Source of the DNA: an uncultured Tropicimonas sp.
Lineage (GTDB): Bacteria > Pseudomonadota > Alphaproteobacteria > Rhodobacterales > Rhodobacteraceae
Direction of reading: 5' to 3'
Length of the DNA: 64,000 nt
NCBI GenBank assembly: GCA_947497945.1
Contig: CANMIP010000020.1
Span: 50,505-114,504, forward strand
The translations under genes were made by a program, and so were the position numbers. The notes under the pieces were generated by a model, which saw nothing but the letters and a program-made list of their open reading frames with translations, made no database searches and was not told the origin of the DNA. Shown here in pieces: positions 42,552-51,606 of the stretch (position 1 is the stretch's first letter; each line of letters opens with the position of its first letter).

Positions 42552-44523
42552 GGCATTCGAGGGTGCTGAGGATATCCGCCGCGCCTGGCTTGGGGGTCTC
42601 GCGCCCGATCCACCGCTCACGGTCTCCCAATGGGCCGACCGGCATCGGATCCTCTCGTCGCGCGCGGCCTCCGAGGCCGGCCGCTACCGGACGGCACGGA
42701 CGCCCTTCATGCGCGCCATAATGGATGCGCTGTCACCGCGCGATCCGGCGCAGAAGATCGTATTCGCCAAGGCGGCGCAGGTCGGCGCCACCGAGGCGGG
42801 CAACAACTGGATCGGGTTCTGCATGCATGCCGCACCCGGTCCCTTCCTCGCGGTGCAGCCGACCGTGGATCTGGCAAAGCGGCTCTCGCAGCAGCGGATC
42901 GATCCGCTGATCGAGGATTCGCCCACGCTGCGCGAACTCATCGCGCCAAACCGTTCGCGGGATGCAGGCAACACGGTGATGGCGAAGCGCTTTCCCGGCG
43001 GGCAGCTCATTCTGGCCGGGGCGAACAGCGCCGTGGGTCTGCGCTCGATGCCGGCACGATGGGTGTTTCTCGACGAGGTCGATGCCTATCCGGGCGATCT
43101 CGATGGCGAGGGCGATCCGGTGGCGCTGGCGGAGGCCCGGACCAACTCCTTCGGGCATCGGAGCAAGGTATTCATGGCGTCAACGCCCACCATCGCGGGG
43201 TTGAGCCGCATCGAGCGCGAATACGAGGCGAGCGACCGGCGGCGGTATTTCGTGCCGTGCCCGCATTGCCTTGAGCCGCAATGGCTGCAGTTCGAGCGGC
43301 TCCGCTGGGAGGCCGGCCGGCCGGGAACGGCGGTCTATGTCTGCGAGCATTGCGACGCTCCCATCCAGGAGCGGCACAAGACCTGGATGATGGACGAAGA
43401 GAACGGTGCCGAGTGGCGTCCCACGGCCGATCCGGAGCAGGTCGACCGGGCGCGCGAGGCTCGGGTCGTGGGGTTTCATATCTCGGGGCTCTATTCGCCG
43501 CTCGGCTGGCTCTCCTGGGAGGATATCGCCCGGTCCTGGGAGGAGGCGCAGGGCAATGACGCTGCGCTGAAGACGGTCCGGAACACCATCCTGGGCGAGA
43601 CATGGCAGGAGCGCGGGGAGGCGCCCGACTGGCAGCGGCTTTACGAGCGGCGCGAGGGCTGGCGTCTCGGCACGGTGCCCGAGGGGGCGCTGGTGCTGAC
43701 GGCCGGCGCGGATGTGCAACGGGACCGGATCGAGGTCGATGTCTGGGGCTGGGGCCGGGGCATGCAGTCCTGGCTCGTGGATCACATCGTGCTTGATGGC
43801 GATCCGGCCCGGCAGGAGCTGTGGGACGAGCTGACCGGTCTTCTGTCGGAGACCTGGCCGCTCGCCTCGGGCGAACGCATGGCGCTGGCGCGGCTGGCGA
43901 TCGACACCGGCGACGGCGGCACCACCGATGCGGTCTATGCCTGGTGCCGGGCTATGGGGCGCGGTCAGGTGATCGCGGTCAAGGGTGTCGGGGGCTTCGA
44001 TCGTTCCATGCCGGTCGACGGACCGACCTATGTCGAGACCACGGAAGGAGGCCGCAAGATCCGGCGCGGGGTGCAGCTCTGGAAGGTCGCAGGCGCGGTC
44101 TTCAAGTCGGAGACCTACCGATGGTTGCGGCTCAATGCGCCCACTGACGAGGAAGTCGCCGAGGGAGCGGGTTGGCCGGCGGGCTTTGTCCATATCCCGC
44201 AGGGCACGACGGCGGAGTGGCACAAGCAGCTGACCGCCGAGCAGCTGATGACGCTGAAGACCCGCACCGGCGGGCAGAAACTGGAATGGCAACAGATGCG
44301 GGAGCGCAACGAGGCGCTGGACTGCCGGGTCTATGCCCGCGCGGCGGCCTGGCTCATGGGCGTGGACCGATGGGACGAGGCGCGCTGGCAGGACATGGAG
44401 GCGCAGCTGAATACCGGGCTGGACGAGGCTCCGCCTGCGGGGCGCCCGAACAGGCTGAAGCAACAGACGAAAAAGCGGTCATCCGACTGGATGGGACCGC
44501 GCCAGAGGGGAAAGTGGTTCTGA
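42523..44523 (+). CDS. Terminase large subunit, GpA family
   Basis: Up to 666 residues. The start is uncertain: TTG 42523 or TTG 42538. The ATPase has an adapted Walker A, AKAAQVGATEAGNN (82-95), and Walker B WVFLDEVD (180-187), followed by the coupling motif MASTPTI. A zinc-binding Cys cluster (VPCPHCLEPQW, then YVCEHCDAP) lies near 245-285, and the C-terminal nuclease has TAGADVQRDRIEVDVW and AIDTGDGGTTDAVY. It cuts and translocates DNA into the procapsid. Confidence 0.93.
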   Translation: MRRYGLSSGEAFEGAEDIRRAWLGGLAPDPPLTVSQWADRHRILSSRAASEAGRYRTARTPFMRAIMDALSPRDPAQKIVFAKAAQVGATEAGNNWIGFCMHAAPGPFLAVQPTVDLAKRLSQQRIDPLIEDSPTLRELIAPNRSRDAGNTVMAKRFPGGQLILAGANSAVGLRSMPARWVFLDEVDAYPGDLDGEGDPVALAEARTNSFGHRSKVFMASTPTIAGLSRIEREYEASDRRRYFVPCPHCLEPQWLQFERLRWEAGRPGTAVYVCEHCDAPIQERHKTWMMDEENGAEWRPTADPEQVDRAREARVVGFHISGLYSPLGWLSWEDIARSWEEAQGNDAALKTVRNTILGETWQERGEAPDWQRLYERREGWRLGTVPEGALVLTAGADVQRDRIEVDVWGWGRGMQSWLVDHIVLDGDPARQELWDELTGLLSETWPLASGERMALARLAIDTGDGGTTDAVYAWCRAMGRGQVIAVKGVGGFDRSMPVDGPTYVETTEGGRKIRRGVQLWKVAGAVFKSETYRWLRLNAPTDEEVAEGAGWPAGFVHIPQGTTAEWHKQLTAEQLMTLKTRTGGQKLEWQQMRERNEALDCRVYARAAAWLMGVDRWDEARWQDMEAQLNTGLDEAPPAGRPNRLKQQTKKRSSDWMGPRQRGKWF

Positions 44524-44524
44524 G

Positions 44525-44734
44525 ATGGCATGGACAGAAGATGAGCTCAACGCTCTGAAGACGGCTTACGCTTCCGGCACCACGCGGGTCAGCTATGACG
44601 GCAAGACCGTCGAATATGACAGTCAGGCGGGGCTTCTGGCGCGGATCCGCACCATCGAGGCGGAGGTGCGGGCAGCATCGGGCAAGGCGCCGCCGGTGGC
44701 GGGTTTCGCCTCGTTCCGGCGGAGCTCCCGATGA
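44525..44734 (+). CDS. gpW-like head-tail joining protein
   Basis: 69 residues starting MAWTEDELNALKTAYASG, with RVSYDGKTVEYDS in the middle, the recognisable gpW/phage head-tail joiner pattern. It starts one base after the terminase stop, between terminase and portal as in lambda. It joins the portal vertex before tail attachment. Confidence 0.85.
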   Translation: MAWTEDELNALKTAYASGTTRVSYDGKTVEYDSQAGLLARIRTIEAEVRAASGKAPPVAGFASFRRSSR

Positions 44735-46278
44735 AACGCCAGACGGAGTCCGCTCCGGACGTTCGCTGGGGCTGGCTCGATGCCGGGCTTGCCTCGCTCG
44801 CGCCGAGGGTTGCGGCGCGGCGCTATGCGGCGCGGGTGGCCATCGCCAATCTTCGGCGCGGCTACGAGGCGGCGGCGCGCGGTCGCGGCACCGATGGCTG
44901 GCGGGCCTCCGGAACAGCAGCGGATGCGGAGATCGCCTCGGCCGGGCCGGCCCTTCGGGATCGGATGCGGGAGCTGGTGCGGAACAACCCGCTGGCCGCG
45001 CAGGCAGTGCAGGTTCTGGTCAACAATATCGTGGGGCCCGGCATCGAGCCGCGCGCTATGACCGGCGACGAGGAGACAGACAGGCGGATCGACGCGCTCT
45101 GGGCCGGATGGGCGAAGCGTTGCGACGCGCATGGCCACACGGATTTTCAGGGGGTTCTCGAACTCGCGGTTCGCGAGATGATCGAGGGCGGCGAGGTTTT
45201 CGCGGTGAAACGGTCCCGTCGGCGGCGCGGCGGCGAGGTTCCGATCGAGATCGAGTTGCGCGAAGCCGATCATCTCGATGCGGCAAGGTTCGAGGATCGG
45301 CCCAGCGGCGGGCGGATCTCCCAGGGGATCGAATATGACCGGAACGGCCGGCGCGCGGCTTTCTGGATGTTTCCAGACCATCCGGGCAATCGCTCGCCGG
45401 TGTTTCAGCGCAACCTCGAGTCGGTGCGTGTGCCGGCTTCCATGGTCGCACATCTCTTTGAGCGGCAGCGGGTGCAGTCGCGCGGGGTTCCCTGGGGGGC
45501 GCCTGCCATGCTGAGCCTGCGCGATCTGGGCGACTGGCAGAATGCGGAGATGGTCCGCAAGAAGACCGAGGCCTGCATGGTCGGCATCGTCTTCGGGGCG
45601 GAGGACGAAGGGCAGCAGAGCATCGCGCCGAGTGTCGAGGATTCGGACGGCAACCGGATCGAGCAGTTCGAGCCGGGCCTCATCGCCTATGCGCGGGGCG
45701 GCAAGGACATCAAGTTCAACCAGCCCGGCTCCAGCGCCGGGATCCGCGAGTGGAACATGGTGCAGATGCACATCATCGCGGCGGGTTTCCGTGTGCCCTA
45801 TGCGCTGATGACCGGTGATCTGAGCCAGACCAATTTCTCGAGCAGCCGGGTCGGCATCAACGAGTTCCGGCGGATGATCGAACAGCAGCAATGGCACACG
45901 GTCATTCCGATGTTCTGTGAGCGGATCTGGGAATGGTTCTGCGAGGCTGCATGGTCGGCGGGCCTCATTGCCTCCCCCGATATCCCGGTCGAGTGGGCGC
46001 CACCGCGCTTCGAGAGCGTGAATCCCTGGCAGGACGCGCAGACGGACCTGCTGGAGACCCGCGCGGGCTTCACCTCGCTGTCGCAGCAGATCGCCAAGCG
46101 CGGCTACGATCCGCGGTCGATCCTGCAGGAACAGGCGAGCGTTCTGGCGCTGGTCGACGAGCTGGACCTGGTGCTCGACAGCGACCCGCGCCGGGTGACG
46201 CGGGCCGGTCTCGCGCAGGCCAATGCGCCGGGCGACGAGGAGCCGGACCCGCCCGCCGGCGGCAACCAGAAGGACTGA
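44731..46278 (+). CDS. Portal protein, lambda family
   Basis: 515 residues. Family signatures include RMRELVRNNPLAAQAVQVLV, NNIVGPGIEPRA, then HLFERQRVQSRGVPWGAPAM and AGFRVPYALMTGDLSQTNFSS. It forms the dodecameric DNA entry ring and docks the terminase. The start overlaps the gpW gene by four bases. The C-terminus is proline/aspartate-rich and disordered. Confidence 0.93.
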   Translation: MKRQTESAPDVRWGWLDAGLASLAPRVAARRYAARVAIANLRRGYEAAARGRGTDGWRASGTAADAEIASAGPALRDRMRELVRNNPLAAQAVQVLVNNIVGPGIEPRAMTGDEETDRRIDALWAGWAKRCDAHGHTDFQGVLELAVREMIEGGEVFAVKRSRRRRGGEVPIEIELREADHLDAARFEDRPSGGRISQGIEYDRNGRRAAFWMFPDHPGNRSPVFQRNLESVRVPASMVAHLFERQRVQSRGVPWGAPAMLSLRDLGDWQNAEMVRKKTEACMVGIVFGAEDEGQQSIAPSVEDSDGNRIEQFEPGLIAYARGGKDIKFNQPGSSAGIREWNMVQMHIIAAGFRVPYALMTGDLSQTNFSSSRVGINEFRRMIEQQQWHTVIPMFCERIWEWFCEAAWSAGLIASPDIPVEWAPPRFESVNPWQDAQTDLLETRAGFTSLSQQIAKRGYDPRSILQEQASVLALVDELDLVLDSDPRRVTRAGLAQANAPGDEEPDPPAGGNQKD

Positions 46279-46282
46279 CAGC

Positions 46283-48331
46283 ATGGAACGGCAAACACGG
46301 GACCTGCCCCTGATCGGGCGGGCGGCGGAGCTGCGCCCGGACTCGATCGACCGGGAGGCGCGCAGTGTCGAGATCGTCTGGACCACCGGGGCGACGGTGC
46401 AGCGCGTGCGCTGGGAGGGCTGGGATGATCGCATCGAATTCGATGAGGAACTGCTCGTCTCGCCGGAGGCGGTGCGGCTGGAGAGGATGAACGCGGGCGC
46501 CCCCTTCCTCAACAGCCACAATGCCTGGCGGCTGGAGAATGTGCTGGGCTCGGTGGTGCCGGGCTCGGTGCGGATCGAGGGCGGGCATGGCTATGCCACC
46601 ATCCAGCTGACGGATGCACCGGATGCGGCCGGGATCGTGCAGCGCATCCTCGAGCGGACCGTTCGCAACGTGTCCGTGGGCTACCGGGTGCATCGCTACG
46701 AGATCACCAAACGCGATGGCGAACGCGAGCACTGGCGCGCGGTCGACTGGGAACCATTCGAGGTCTCGGCCGTGGCGATCCCCGCGGACCATGGGGCACA
46801 GACCCGCGCCGCGGAGCCGCGCGAGGCATCTCTCTCACCCTGCGTGCTGGTTCGCGCGCAGGAACATCGGAAAGGACAGAGCATGAGTGAACGCAACAAG
46901 GCGGCGGCCGGCGATGAAACCCGCGCCGCGCAAAGCGGGGAGCAGACCCCCGCCACCGATACCGCCCCGGCGGCCACCGCCGAGGAAACGCGAACTGCGC
47001 CGCGGGATGTGGTGATCGACGCGGATGCCATCCGCGCCGAGGAGCGCACGCGTGTCGGCACCATCACGGCGCTCTGCCGCCGGCATGGTCTGGAAGGCAG
47101 TATCGCCGATGGGCTGATTTCGCGCGGTGTCTCGCTCGATGAGGCGCGCACCGCCATCCTCGACGCCATTGCCGAGGCCGATCCGCTCGAGGGCCGCGTG
47201 CACGAGCCGGCGCCCGCGCAGGCCCGTGGCGATGGCGGACGGGATGCCGCCTATCGCGATGCGGTCTCGGAGGCGCTGCTGCATCGCCACGATCCGGTCC
47301 GGAACGAGCTGACCGCCTCGGCGCGCGAGTTCCGGGGCATGACACTGCTGGAGATGTCACGCCACGCGCTCGAACGCTCGGGCATCTCCACGCGCGGCAT
47401 GTCGCGGATGGAGCTTGCCGGGGCGGTGTTCCAGCAGCGCGCCGCCGGGCTGCATGCCACCGGCGACTTCACGGCGATCCTCGCCAATGTCGCGAACAAG
47501 ACCTTGCGGGGCGCCTATACCTCCACGCCGCGCACCTTCGGGTCCTGGGCGCGGCGTGCGACCATCACCGATTTCAAGCCGGTCCAGCGGACCCAGCTCG
47601 GCGGCGCGCCTGATCTGGAGAAAGTGCTGGAATCGGGCGAGTTCCAGTACGGGACCATGGGCGAGGCCAAGGAGGTCTATGCGCTGGCAACCTATGGCCG
47701 GATCATCGGCATCACGCGCCAGACGCTGATCAATGACGATCTCGACGCCTTCACCCGCATTCCTGCTGCCTTCGGGGCATCGGCTGCGGATCTCGAGTCG
47801 GACATCGTCTACGCGATCCTGATGCAAAACCCCGCCATGGGCGATGGCAAGGCGCTGTTCCACGCCGATCATGGCAATCTCGGCACCGCCTCGGTCATCG
47901 ACGAGGCGGCGCTGTCGGCGGCGTATCGCGCCTTTGCCGAGCAGACGGGCATCGAGGGGCGCAAGATCTCCATTCTGCCCTCGCAGATCATCGTGCCGCC
48001 GGGGCGCCGGTCGCTCGAGGCGCGCAAGCAGATCACGGCCACTACGCCGGTCAGCACCTCGGACGTCAACACCTTCGCCGGACGGCTTCAGGTCATCGAG
48101 GAGGCGCGGCTCATTCCCGATGCCGGTGAGGATCCGTGGTTCCTCGCCGCCGATCCCTCGCGGATCGACACGGTCGAATATGCCTATCTCGATGGCCAGG
48201 AGGGTGTCTTCACCGAGACCCGCATGGGCTTCGAGGTCGACGGCATCGAGATCAAGGCGCGGCACGATTTCGCGGCCAAGGCGATCGACTGGCGCGGTCT
48301 CTACAAGAACGCCGGCGCGGCACCGGAATGA
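46283..48331 (+). CDS. Prohead protease-scaffold-major capsid fusion protein
   Basis: 682 residues from ATG 46283. Residues 1-170 are an HK97-type prohead protease with probable catalytic His79 (FLNSHNA) and Ser131 (RNVSVGYRVH). Residues 200-340 are an alanine/glutamate-rich scaffold-like segment, and 350-682 the capsid shell domain (FTAILANVANKTLRGAY, IGITRQTLINDDLDAF). Normally these are separate genes; a continuous frame joins them here. A good internal ribosome-binding site at 46871-46885 would give a 482-residue scaffold-capsid product from Met201. Confidence 0.9.
   Translation: MERQTRDLPLIGRAAELRPDSIDREARSVEIVWTTGATVQRVRWEGWDDRIEFDEELLVSPEAVRLERMNAGAPFLNSHNAWRLENVLGSVVPGSVRIEGGHGYATIQLTDAPDAAGIVQRILERTVRNVSVGYRVHRYEITKRDGEREHWRAVDWEPFEVSAVAIPADHGAQTRAAEPREASLSPCVLVRAQEHRKGQSMSERNKAAAGDETRAAQSGEQTPATDTAPAATAEETRTAPRDVVIDADAIRAEERTRVGTITALCRRHGLEGSIADGLISRGVSLDEARTAILDAIAEADPLEGRVHEPAPAQARGDGGRDAAYRDAVSEALLHRHDPVRNELTASAREFRGMTLLEMSRHALERSGISTRGMSRMELAGAVFQQRAAGLHATGDFTAILANVANKTLRGAYTSTPRTFGSWARRATITDFKPVQRTQLGGAPDLEKVLESGEFQYGTMGEAKEVYALATYGRIIGITRQTLINDDLDAFTRIPAAFGASAADLESDIVYAILMQNPAMGDGKALFHADHGNLGTASVIDEAALSAAYRAFAEQTGIEGRKISILPSQIIVPPGRRSLEARKQITATTPVSTSDVNTFAGRLQVIEEARLIPDAGEDPWFLAADPSRIDTVEYAYLDGQEGVFTETRMGFEVDGIEIKARHDFAAKAIDWRGLYKNAGAAPE
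46871..46885 (+). promoter_or_regulatory. Internal ribosome-binding site and start in the capsid fusion
   Basis: AAAGGACAGAGC precedes ATG 46883 in frame with the fusion. GGA lies six bases before the ATG, an ideal spacing. The region encodes the charged linker EHRKGQ just where the protease domain ends, which looks like an intergenic leader that has become coding. Confidence 0.6.
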
Positions 48332-48354
48332 TCCGGCTCAGGCCGTGATCGGCC

Positions 48355-48392
48355 GGCGCCCGCGCTGTCCTCCCTGGGCGCGGGCGCCGTTT
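48355..48392 (+). terminator. Intrinsic-type terminator after the capsid gene
   Basis: GGCGCCCGCGC (48355-48365) and GCGCGGGCGCC (48378-48388) form a perfect 11-bp stem with a 12-nt loop, followed by GTTTCC. It lies 23 bp after the capsid stop and ends 30 bp before the next start. It may reduce readthrough to give more capsid than downstream transcripts or protect the capsid mRNA 3' end. Confidence 0.6.
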
Positions 48393-48417
48393 CCTCATCC
48401 TTTGAAAAGGTCTCCAC

Positions 48418-48756
48418 ATGAAAAACTTCCTCTCGCATGGTCACACGCTGACCTTCACCAACGGCTCGGGCTCCGATCTCACCTCCGGTGCCGGTCACAT
48501 TCAGGGCGCCATCTTCGGTGTCTGCGCCAATGCGGTCGCCAATGGCGCCGAGGGCACCCTGAACCTCTCGGGCACCTACGAGCTGCCGAAAACCGCATCC
48601 CAGGCCTGGGCGGTCGGCGCGAAGATCTACTGGGACGGCTCGGAGGCGACCACGGTCGATACCGACAACACCCTGATCGGCGTTGTCGCGGCGGCGGTGG
48701 GATCCGGGGCGACCGAGATTCTCGGGGCCGTGCGCCTCAACGGAACTGCTGCCTGA
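48418..48756 (+). CDS. DUF2190 capsid-associated (decoration) protein
   Basis: 112 residues, starting MKNFLSHGHTLTFTNGSG, with repeating beta-type Gly/Ser/Thr segments and AWAVGAKIYWDG, the usual DUF2190 core. Located right after the capsid gene, where decoration proteins such as gpD lie. AAAAGG precedes the ATG. Confidence 0.85.
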   Translation: MKNFLSHGHTLTFTNGSGSDLTSGAGHIQGAIFGVCANAVANGAEGTLNLSGTYELPKTASQAWAVGAKIYWDGSEATTVDTDNTLIGVVAAAVGSGATEILGAVRLNGTAA

Positions 48757-49070
48757 TGAGCATCTTCGCCGCTGCCATCGATGCGCTTTTCGCCGATCCG
48801 CATATGGCGCAGGATGCGCTCTGGCGGGTCGGCGGCGCGGGCGGCGGCGTTGCCATCCGGGTCATGCGCCGCGCGGCCGACGACACCGCATCCTTCAATG
48901 GCGGGCGGTTCGTGGTTGACACGGTCCTCTTCGATCTCCGGGTCTCGGAGGCGCCGGAGCTGGCGGCAGGCGACACGCTCGAGGTCGCGGGCGAGCTCTT
49001 CGAGATCGCGGGCGAGCCGGTGCGCGATCGCGAGCGGCTCGTGTGGCAGGCGGAGGCGCGGGCGGTATGA
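48756..49070 (+). CDS. Head-tail attachment protein
   Basis: 104 residues starting MSIFAAAIDALFADPHMAQD, with a beta-rich second half (VDTVLFDLRVSEAP, LEVAGELFEIAGEPVRD). This matches small head-tail connector proteins (gpFII-like or phage stopper) in alphaproteobacterial siphoviruses by position and size. Start and stop overlap with neighbours (ATGA on both sides), so the gene is tightly coupled. Confidence 0.8.
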   Translation: MSIFAAAIDALFADPHMAQDALWRVGGAGGGVAIRVMRRAADDTASFNGGRFVVDTVLFDLRVSEAPELAAGDTLEVAGELFEIAGEPVRDRERLVWQAEARAV

Positions 49071-49726
49071 GGTTCGACATCCGTATCGAGGGCGACCTTC
49101 GCGAGCGCATGGAACGGGAAATCTTCGCGGCGGAGCGAGCCGTCACCGGGGGCATCCGCGCCGCAGGGTCCGGGCTGAAGATGGACTGGCGGGCGCAGCT
49201 TCGCGGCGGCGGTCTCGGCGACCGGCTTGCCCGCGCCATCCGGGCCAACACCTATCCCGCGCGGGGCGAGAGCATCGGCGCCGCCGCGCTCGTTCATGTG
49301 AAGGGTCGGCACACACCAGAGGTGATCGATGCTCATGACCGGGGCGCGCTCATCCGCTCCCGTGACGGTTTCTGGCTGGCCATCCCGACCGCGGCCACCG
49401 CGAAGCTTCGGGGCCCTGGCAACAAGCGGATCACGCCGCTCGGTTTCGAGCGCAAGACCGGCCTGCCGCTGCGCTTCGTCTATCGGCGGGGCAAGCCGAG
49501 CCTGCTCGTGGTGGATCAGGCGCGGGTGAACAAGAAGGGTCGCGTGGCGAAGAAGGGCGGCCGGCGGCGCAAGGACGGCATCCTGACCGGCGAGCAGACA
49601 GTCATTGCCTTCCTGCTGGTGCCGCAGGTGAAGCTGCCGAAGCGGACCGATCTTGGCCGCGATGCCGCGAAATGGGGCAACCGGCTGGCGGGCATGATCG
49701 TCGCGCGCTGGAAGGATCGCAGCTGA
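49067..49726 (+). CDS. DUF6441-like head-tail/minor tail protein
   Basis: 219 residues from ATG 49067 (MRFDIRIEGDLRERMEREIF). A helical N-terminus with KMDWRAQLRGGGLGDRLARAIR is followed by a basic domain (NKKGRVAKKGGRRRKDG). It resembles the DUF6441 family next to the tail terminator in Rhodobacterales phages; role probably in tail completion, like gpZ. Overlaps both neighbours by four and one bases. Confidence 0.75.
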   Translation: MRFDIRIEGDLRERMEREIFAAERAVTGGIRAAGSGLKMDWRAQLRGGGLGDRLARAIRANTYPARGESIGAAALVHVKGRHTPEVIDAHDRGALIRSRDGFWLAIPTAATAKLRGPGNKRITPLGFERKTGLPLRFVYRRGKPSLLVVDQARVNKKGRVAKKGGRRRKDGILTGEQTVIAFLLVPQVKLPKRTDLGRDAAKWGNRLAGMIVARWKDRS

Positions 49727-50163
49727 TGGCGAGTACGTCCGAGCAGGTTCTTCAGGCGCTGCATGCGGCGCTCGCGGCCGGGCTTCCGGCGGGCGTTACG
49801 CTGGCGCGCAATGCCGGGCTTCCGGCGCGGGTGCCGGCGGCGGGCATGATGATCCTGCGCGATGGCGATCCCGGCGAGCCAGAGTTCCTGTTCTCGCCGC
49901 CGCTCTATGTGTTCGAGCATCGCGCTGAGGTGGATCTGATTGTCGAGGCCGGCTCCGATGCCGAACGCGACGCCACCTTCGATGCACTGAAACGCGCGCT
50001 GGGTACCGCCATCGCCGCCGATCGCAGCCTGGGCGGTCTCTGCGACTACGTGCTGGGCGAGGCACCGGCGCCGCTCGATCTGCCCGTCGAAGGCGCCGAG
50101 GGGCTGAAGGCCGCGACGGTCGGCATCGTTCTCACATACGGCGCCGACGATCCGCTGAACTGA
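49726..50163 (+). CDS. Tail terminator-like protein
   Basis: 145 residues from ATG 49726. Helical start (TSEQVLQALHAALAAGLPAG), then a beta-alpha-beta layout (LFSPPLYVFEHRAEVDLIVE, DATFDALKRALGTAI, ATVGIVLTYGADDP) as in gpU-type tail terminators. It lies directly before the tail tube gene, the expected position. The start overlaps the previous stop. Confidence 0.75.
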   Translation: MASTSEQVLQALHAALAAGLPAGVTLARNAGLPARVPAAGMMILRDGDPGEPEFLFSPPLYVFEHRAEVDLIVEAGSDAERDATFDALKRALGTAIAADRSLGGLCDYVLGEAPAPLDLPVEGAEGLKAATVGIVLTYGADDPLN

Positions 50164-50185
50164 CAAACCGAAAGGACTTTGAAAC

Positions 50186-51139
50186 ATGGCACGCGCACAG
50201 GGCGCGCGGGCGCAGATGGCGCTCGCCTTCGAATCCGTCTACGGCACGCCGCCGGCCGCGGACAGCTACTGGCGGATGCCCTTCGCCAGCTCCAGCCTCG
50301 GCAGCGAGCAGCCCCTGCTCAACTCCGAGCTTCTCGGCTATGGCCGCGATCCGCTGCCGCCGGTTCGCGATGCGATCACCGCCGATGGCGATATCTCGGT
50401 ACCGATCGATCTGCGCTTCCTCGGGATCTGGCTGAAGGCGCTGTTCGGGGCGCCCACCACCACCGGCGCGGTTGCGCCCTTCACTCATGAGTTCCATTCC
50501 GGTGGCTGGACGCTGCCCTCGATGTCGATCGAGACCGGCATGCCCGACGTGCCCCATTATGCGATGAACGCGGGCTGCGTCGCCAATTCGATCAGCTGGA
50601 CAATGCAGCGTTCGGGGCTCGTGACCGCGACGGTCAATGTGATCGCTCAAGGAGAAACCACGGGCGCGGCGTCCTCGGCCGGCACGCTGACCGGGCTTGA
50701 GCTGCAGCGCTTCGGCGCCTTCAACGGCTCTGTCTCCCGCGACGGCTCACAACTCGGCAGCATCGTCTCTGGCGAGATCACCTATTCGAACAATCTCGAC
50801 CGGATCGAGACCATCCGCTCGGACGGTATGATCGACGGGGCCGATCCCTCCGTGGCAGCCCTCACCGGCTCGATCAATGTGCGCTTCGCCGACACGGTGC
50901 TGCTCGATCAGGCCATCGCCGGCGATCCCTGCGAGCTGAGTTTCGCCTATGAGATCGACGCCGATCGGCGCGTCGAGTTCAAGGCGCACGCGGTCTACCT
51001 GCCGAAGGCCCGCCTGCCGCTCGAAGGGCCCGGCGGTGTGCAGGTCAGCTTCGAATGGCAGGCCGCACTCGACACCGTCACCGGCCGCATGGCCACCGCA
51101 ACCCTGATCAATGATCAGGAAACCTACGACAATCCGTGA
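50186..51139 (+). CDS. Major tail tube protein
   Basis: 317 residues starting MARAQGARAQMALAFESVYG, with SLGSEQPLLNSELLGYGRDP and a long beta-rich body (GDISVPIDLRFLGIWLKALF). This is the phage tail tube family of GTA-like siphoviruses. A strong AAAGGA site precedes the start. The gene is followed by tail chaperones and the tape measure, confirming the position. Some 100 residues longer than lambda gpV, consistent with an extra Ig-like or decorating domain. Confidence 0.87.
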   Translation: MARAQGARAQMALAFESVYGTPPAADSYWRMPFASSSLGSEQPLLNSELLGYGRDPLPPVRDAITADGDISVPIDLRFLGIWLKALFGAPTTTGAVAPFTHEFHSGGWTLPSMSIETGMPDVPHYAMNAGCVANSISWTMQRSGLVTATVNVIAQGETTGAASSAGTLTGLELQRFGAFNGSVSRDGSQLGSIVSGEITYSNNLDRIETIRSDGMIDGADPSVAALTGSINVRFADTVLLDQAIAGDPCELSFAYEIDADRRVEFKAHAVYLPKARLPLEGPGGVQVSFEWQAALDTVTGRMATATLINDQETYDNP

Positions 51140-51150
51140 GGGGAGCCACG

Positions 51151-51606
51151 ATGATCCGTCTCAATCTCAACCGGGAGCCGCAATGGGTCGAGCTTCTGCC
51201 CGGCGTGCGCGTCCTCGCTGCACCGGCCACCACCGCCATCATGGGGGCCGCGAGGCGCGATCCCATCCTCGAGGGCGTCGACGAAACCACCGATCAGGAC
51301 GATGCGGCGCTGCGTTTTGCAAAGGCTGTCGCCTTCCAGGTGATCTCCGACTGGACCGGCATCGAGGGCGAGGATGGTGCGCCCGCTGCGGTGACACGCG
51401 AAAACGTCGACGCGCTGCTGGACAATTACCGGATCTTCGAAGGCTGGCAGCTCGAATACATGGCCCGCTGGCTGGGGCTGGAACAGGAAAAAAACGCCTC
51501 TGCGCCCTTGCCGAGTGGCATTTCGGCGGGGGCGCCGAATACTGCGGAGCCTGCCCCACGCGCTGCGAAGCCTGCCCGCAGGACCAGCACCAACCGGAAA
51601 GCATAG
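51151..51606 (+). CDS. Tail assembly chaperone, short form (gpG-like)
   Basis: 151 residues from ATG 51151 with GGGGAG upstream. The body (IRLNLNREPQWVELLPGVRV, then LLDNYRIFEGWQLEYMARWL) is helical. After residue 115 the zero frame gives a low-complexity tail rich in Ala, Pro and Lys, as expected when the frame past a frameshift site is not selected. Role: binds the tape measure and recruits tube subunits. Confidence 0.82.
   Translation: MIRLNLNREPQWVELLPGVRVLAAPATTAIMGAARRDPILEGVDETTDQDDAALRFAKAVAFQVISDWTGIEGEDGAPAAVTRENVDALLDNYRIFEGWQLEYMARWLGLEQEKNASAPLPSGISAGAPNTAEPAPRAAKPARRTSTNRKA

Noticed and set aside
39058..44463. Long minus-strand frames opposite methyltransferase and terminase (39058-40446 and 43180-44463)
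   Set aside because: Antisense shadows of genes with catalytic motifs on the plus strand.
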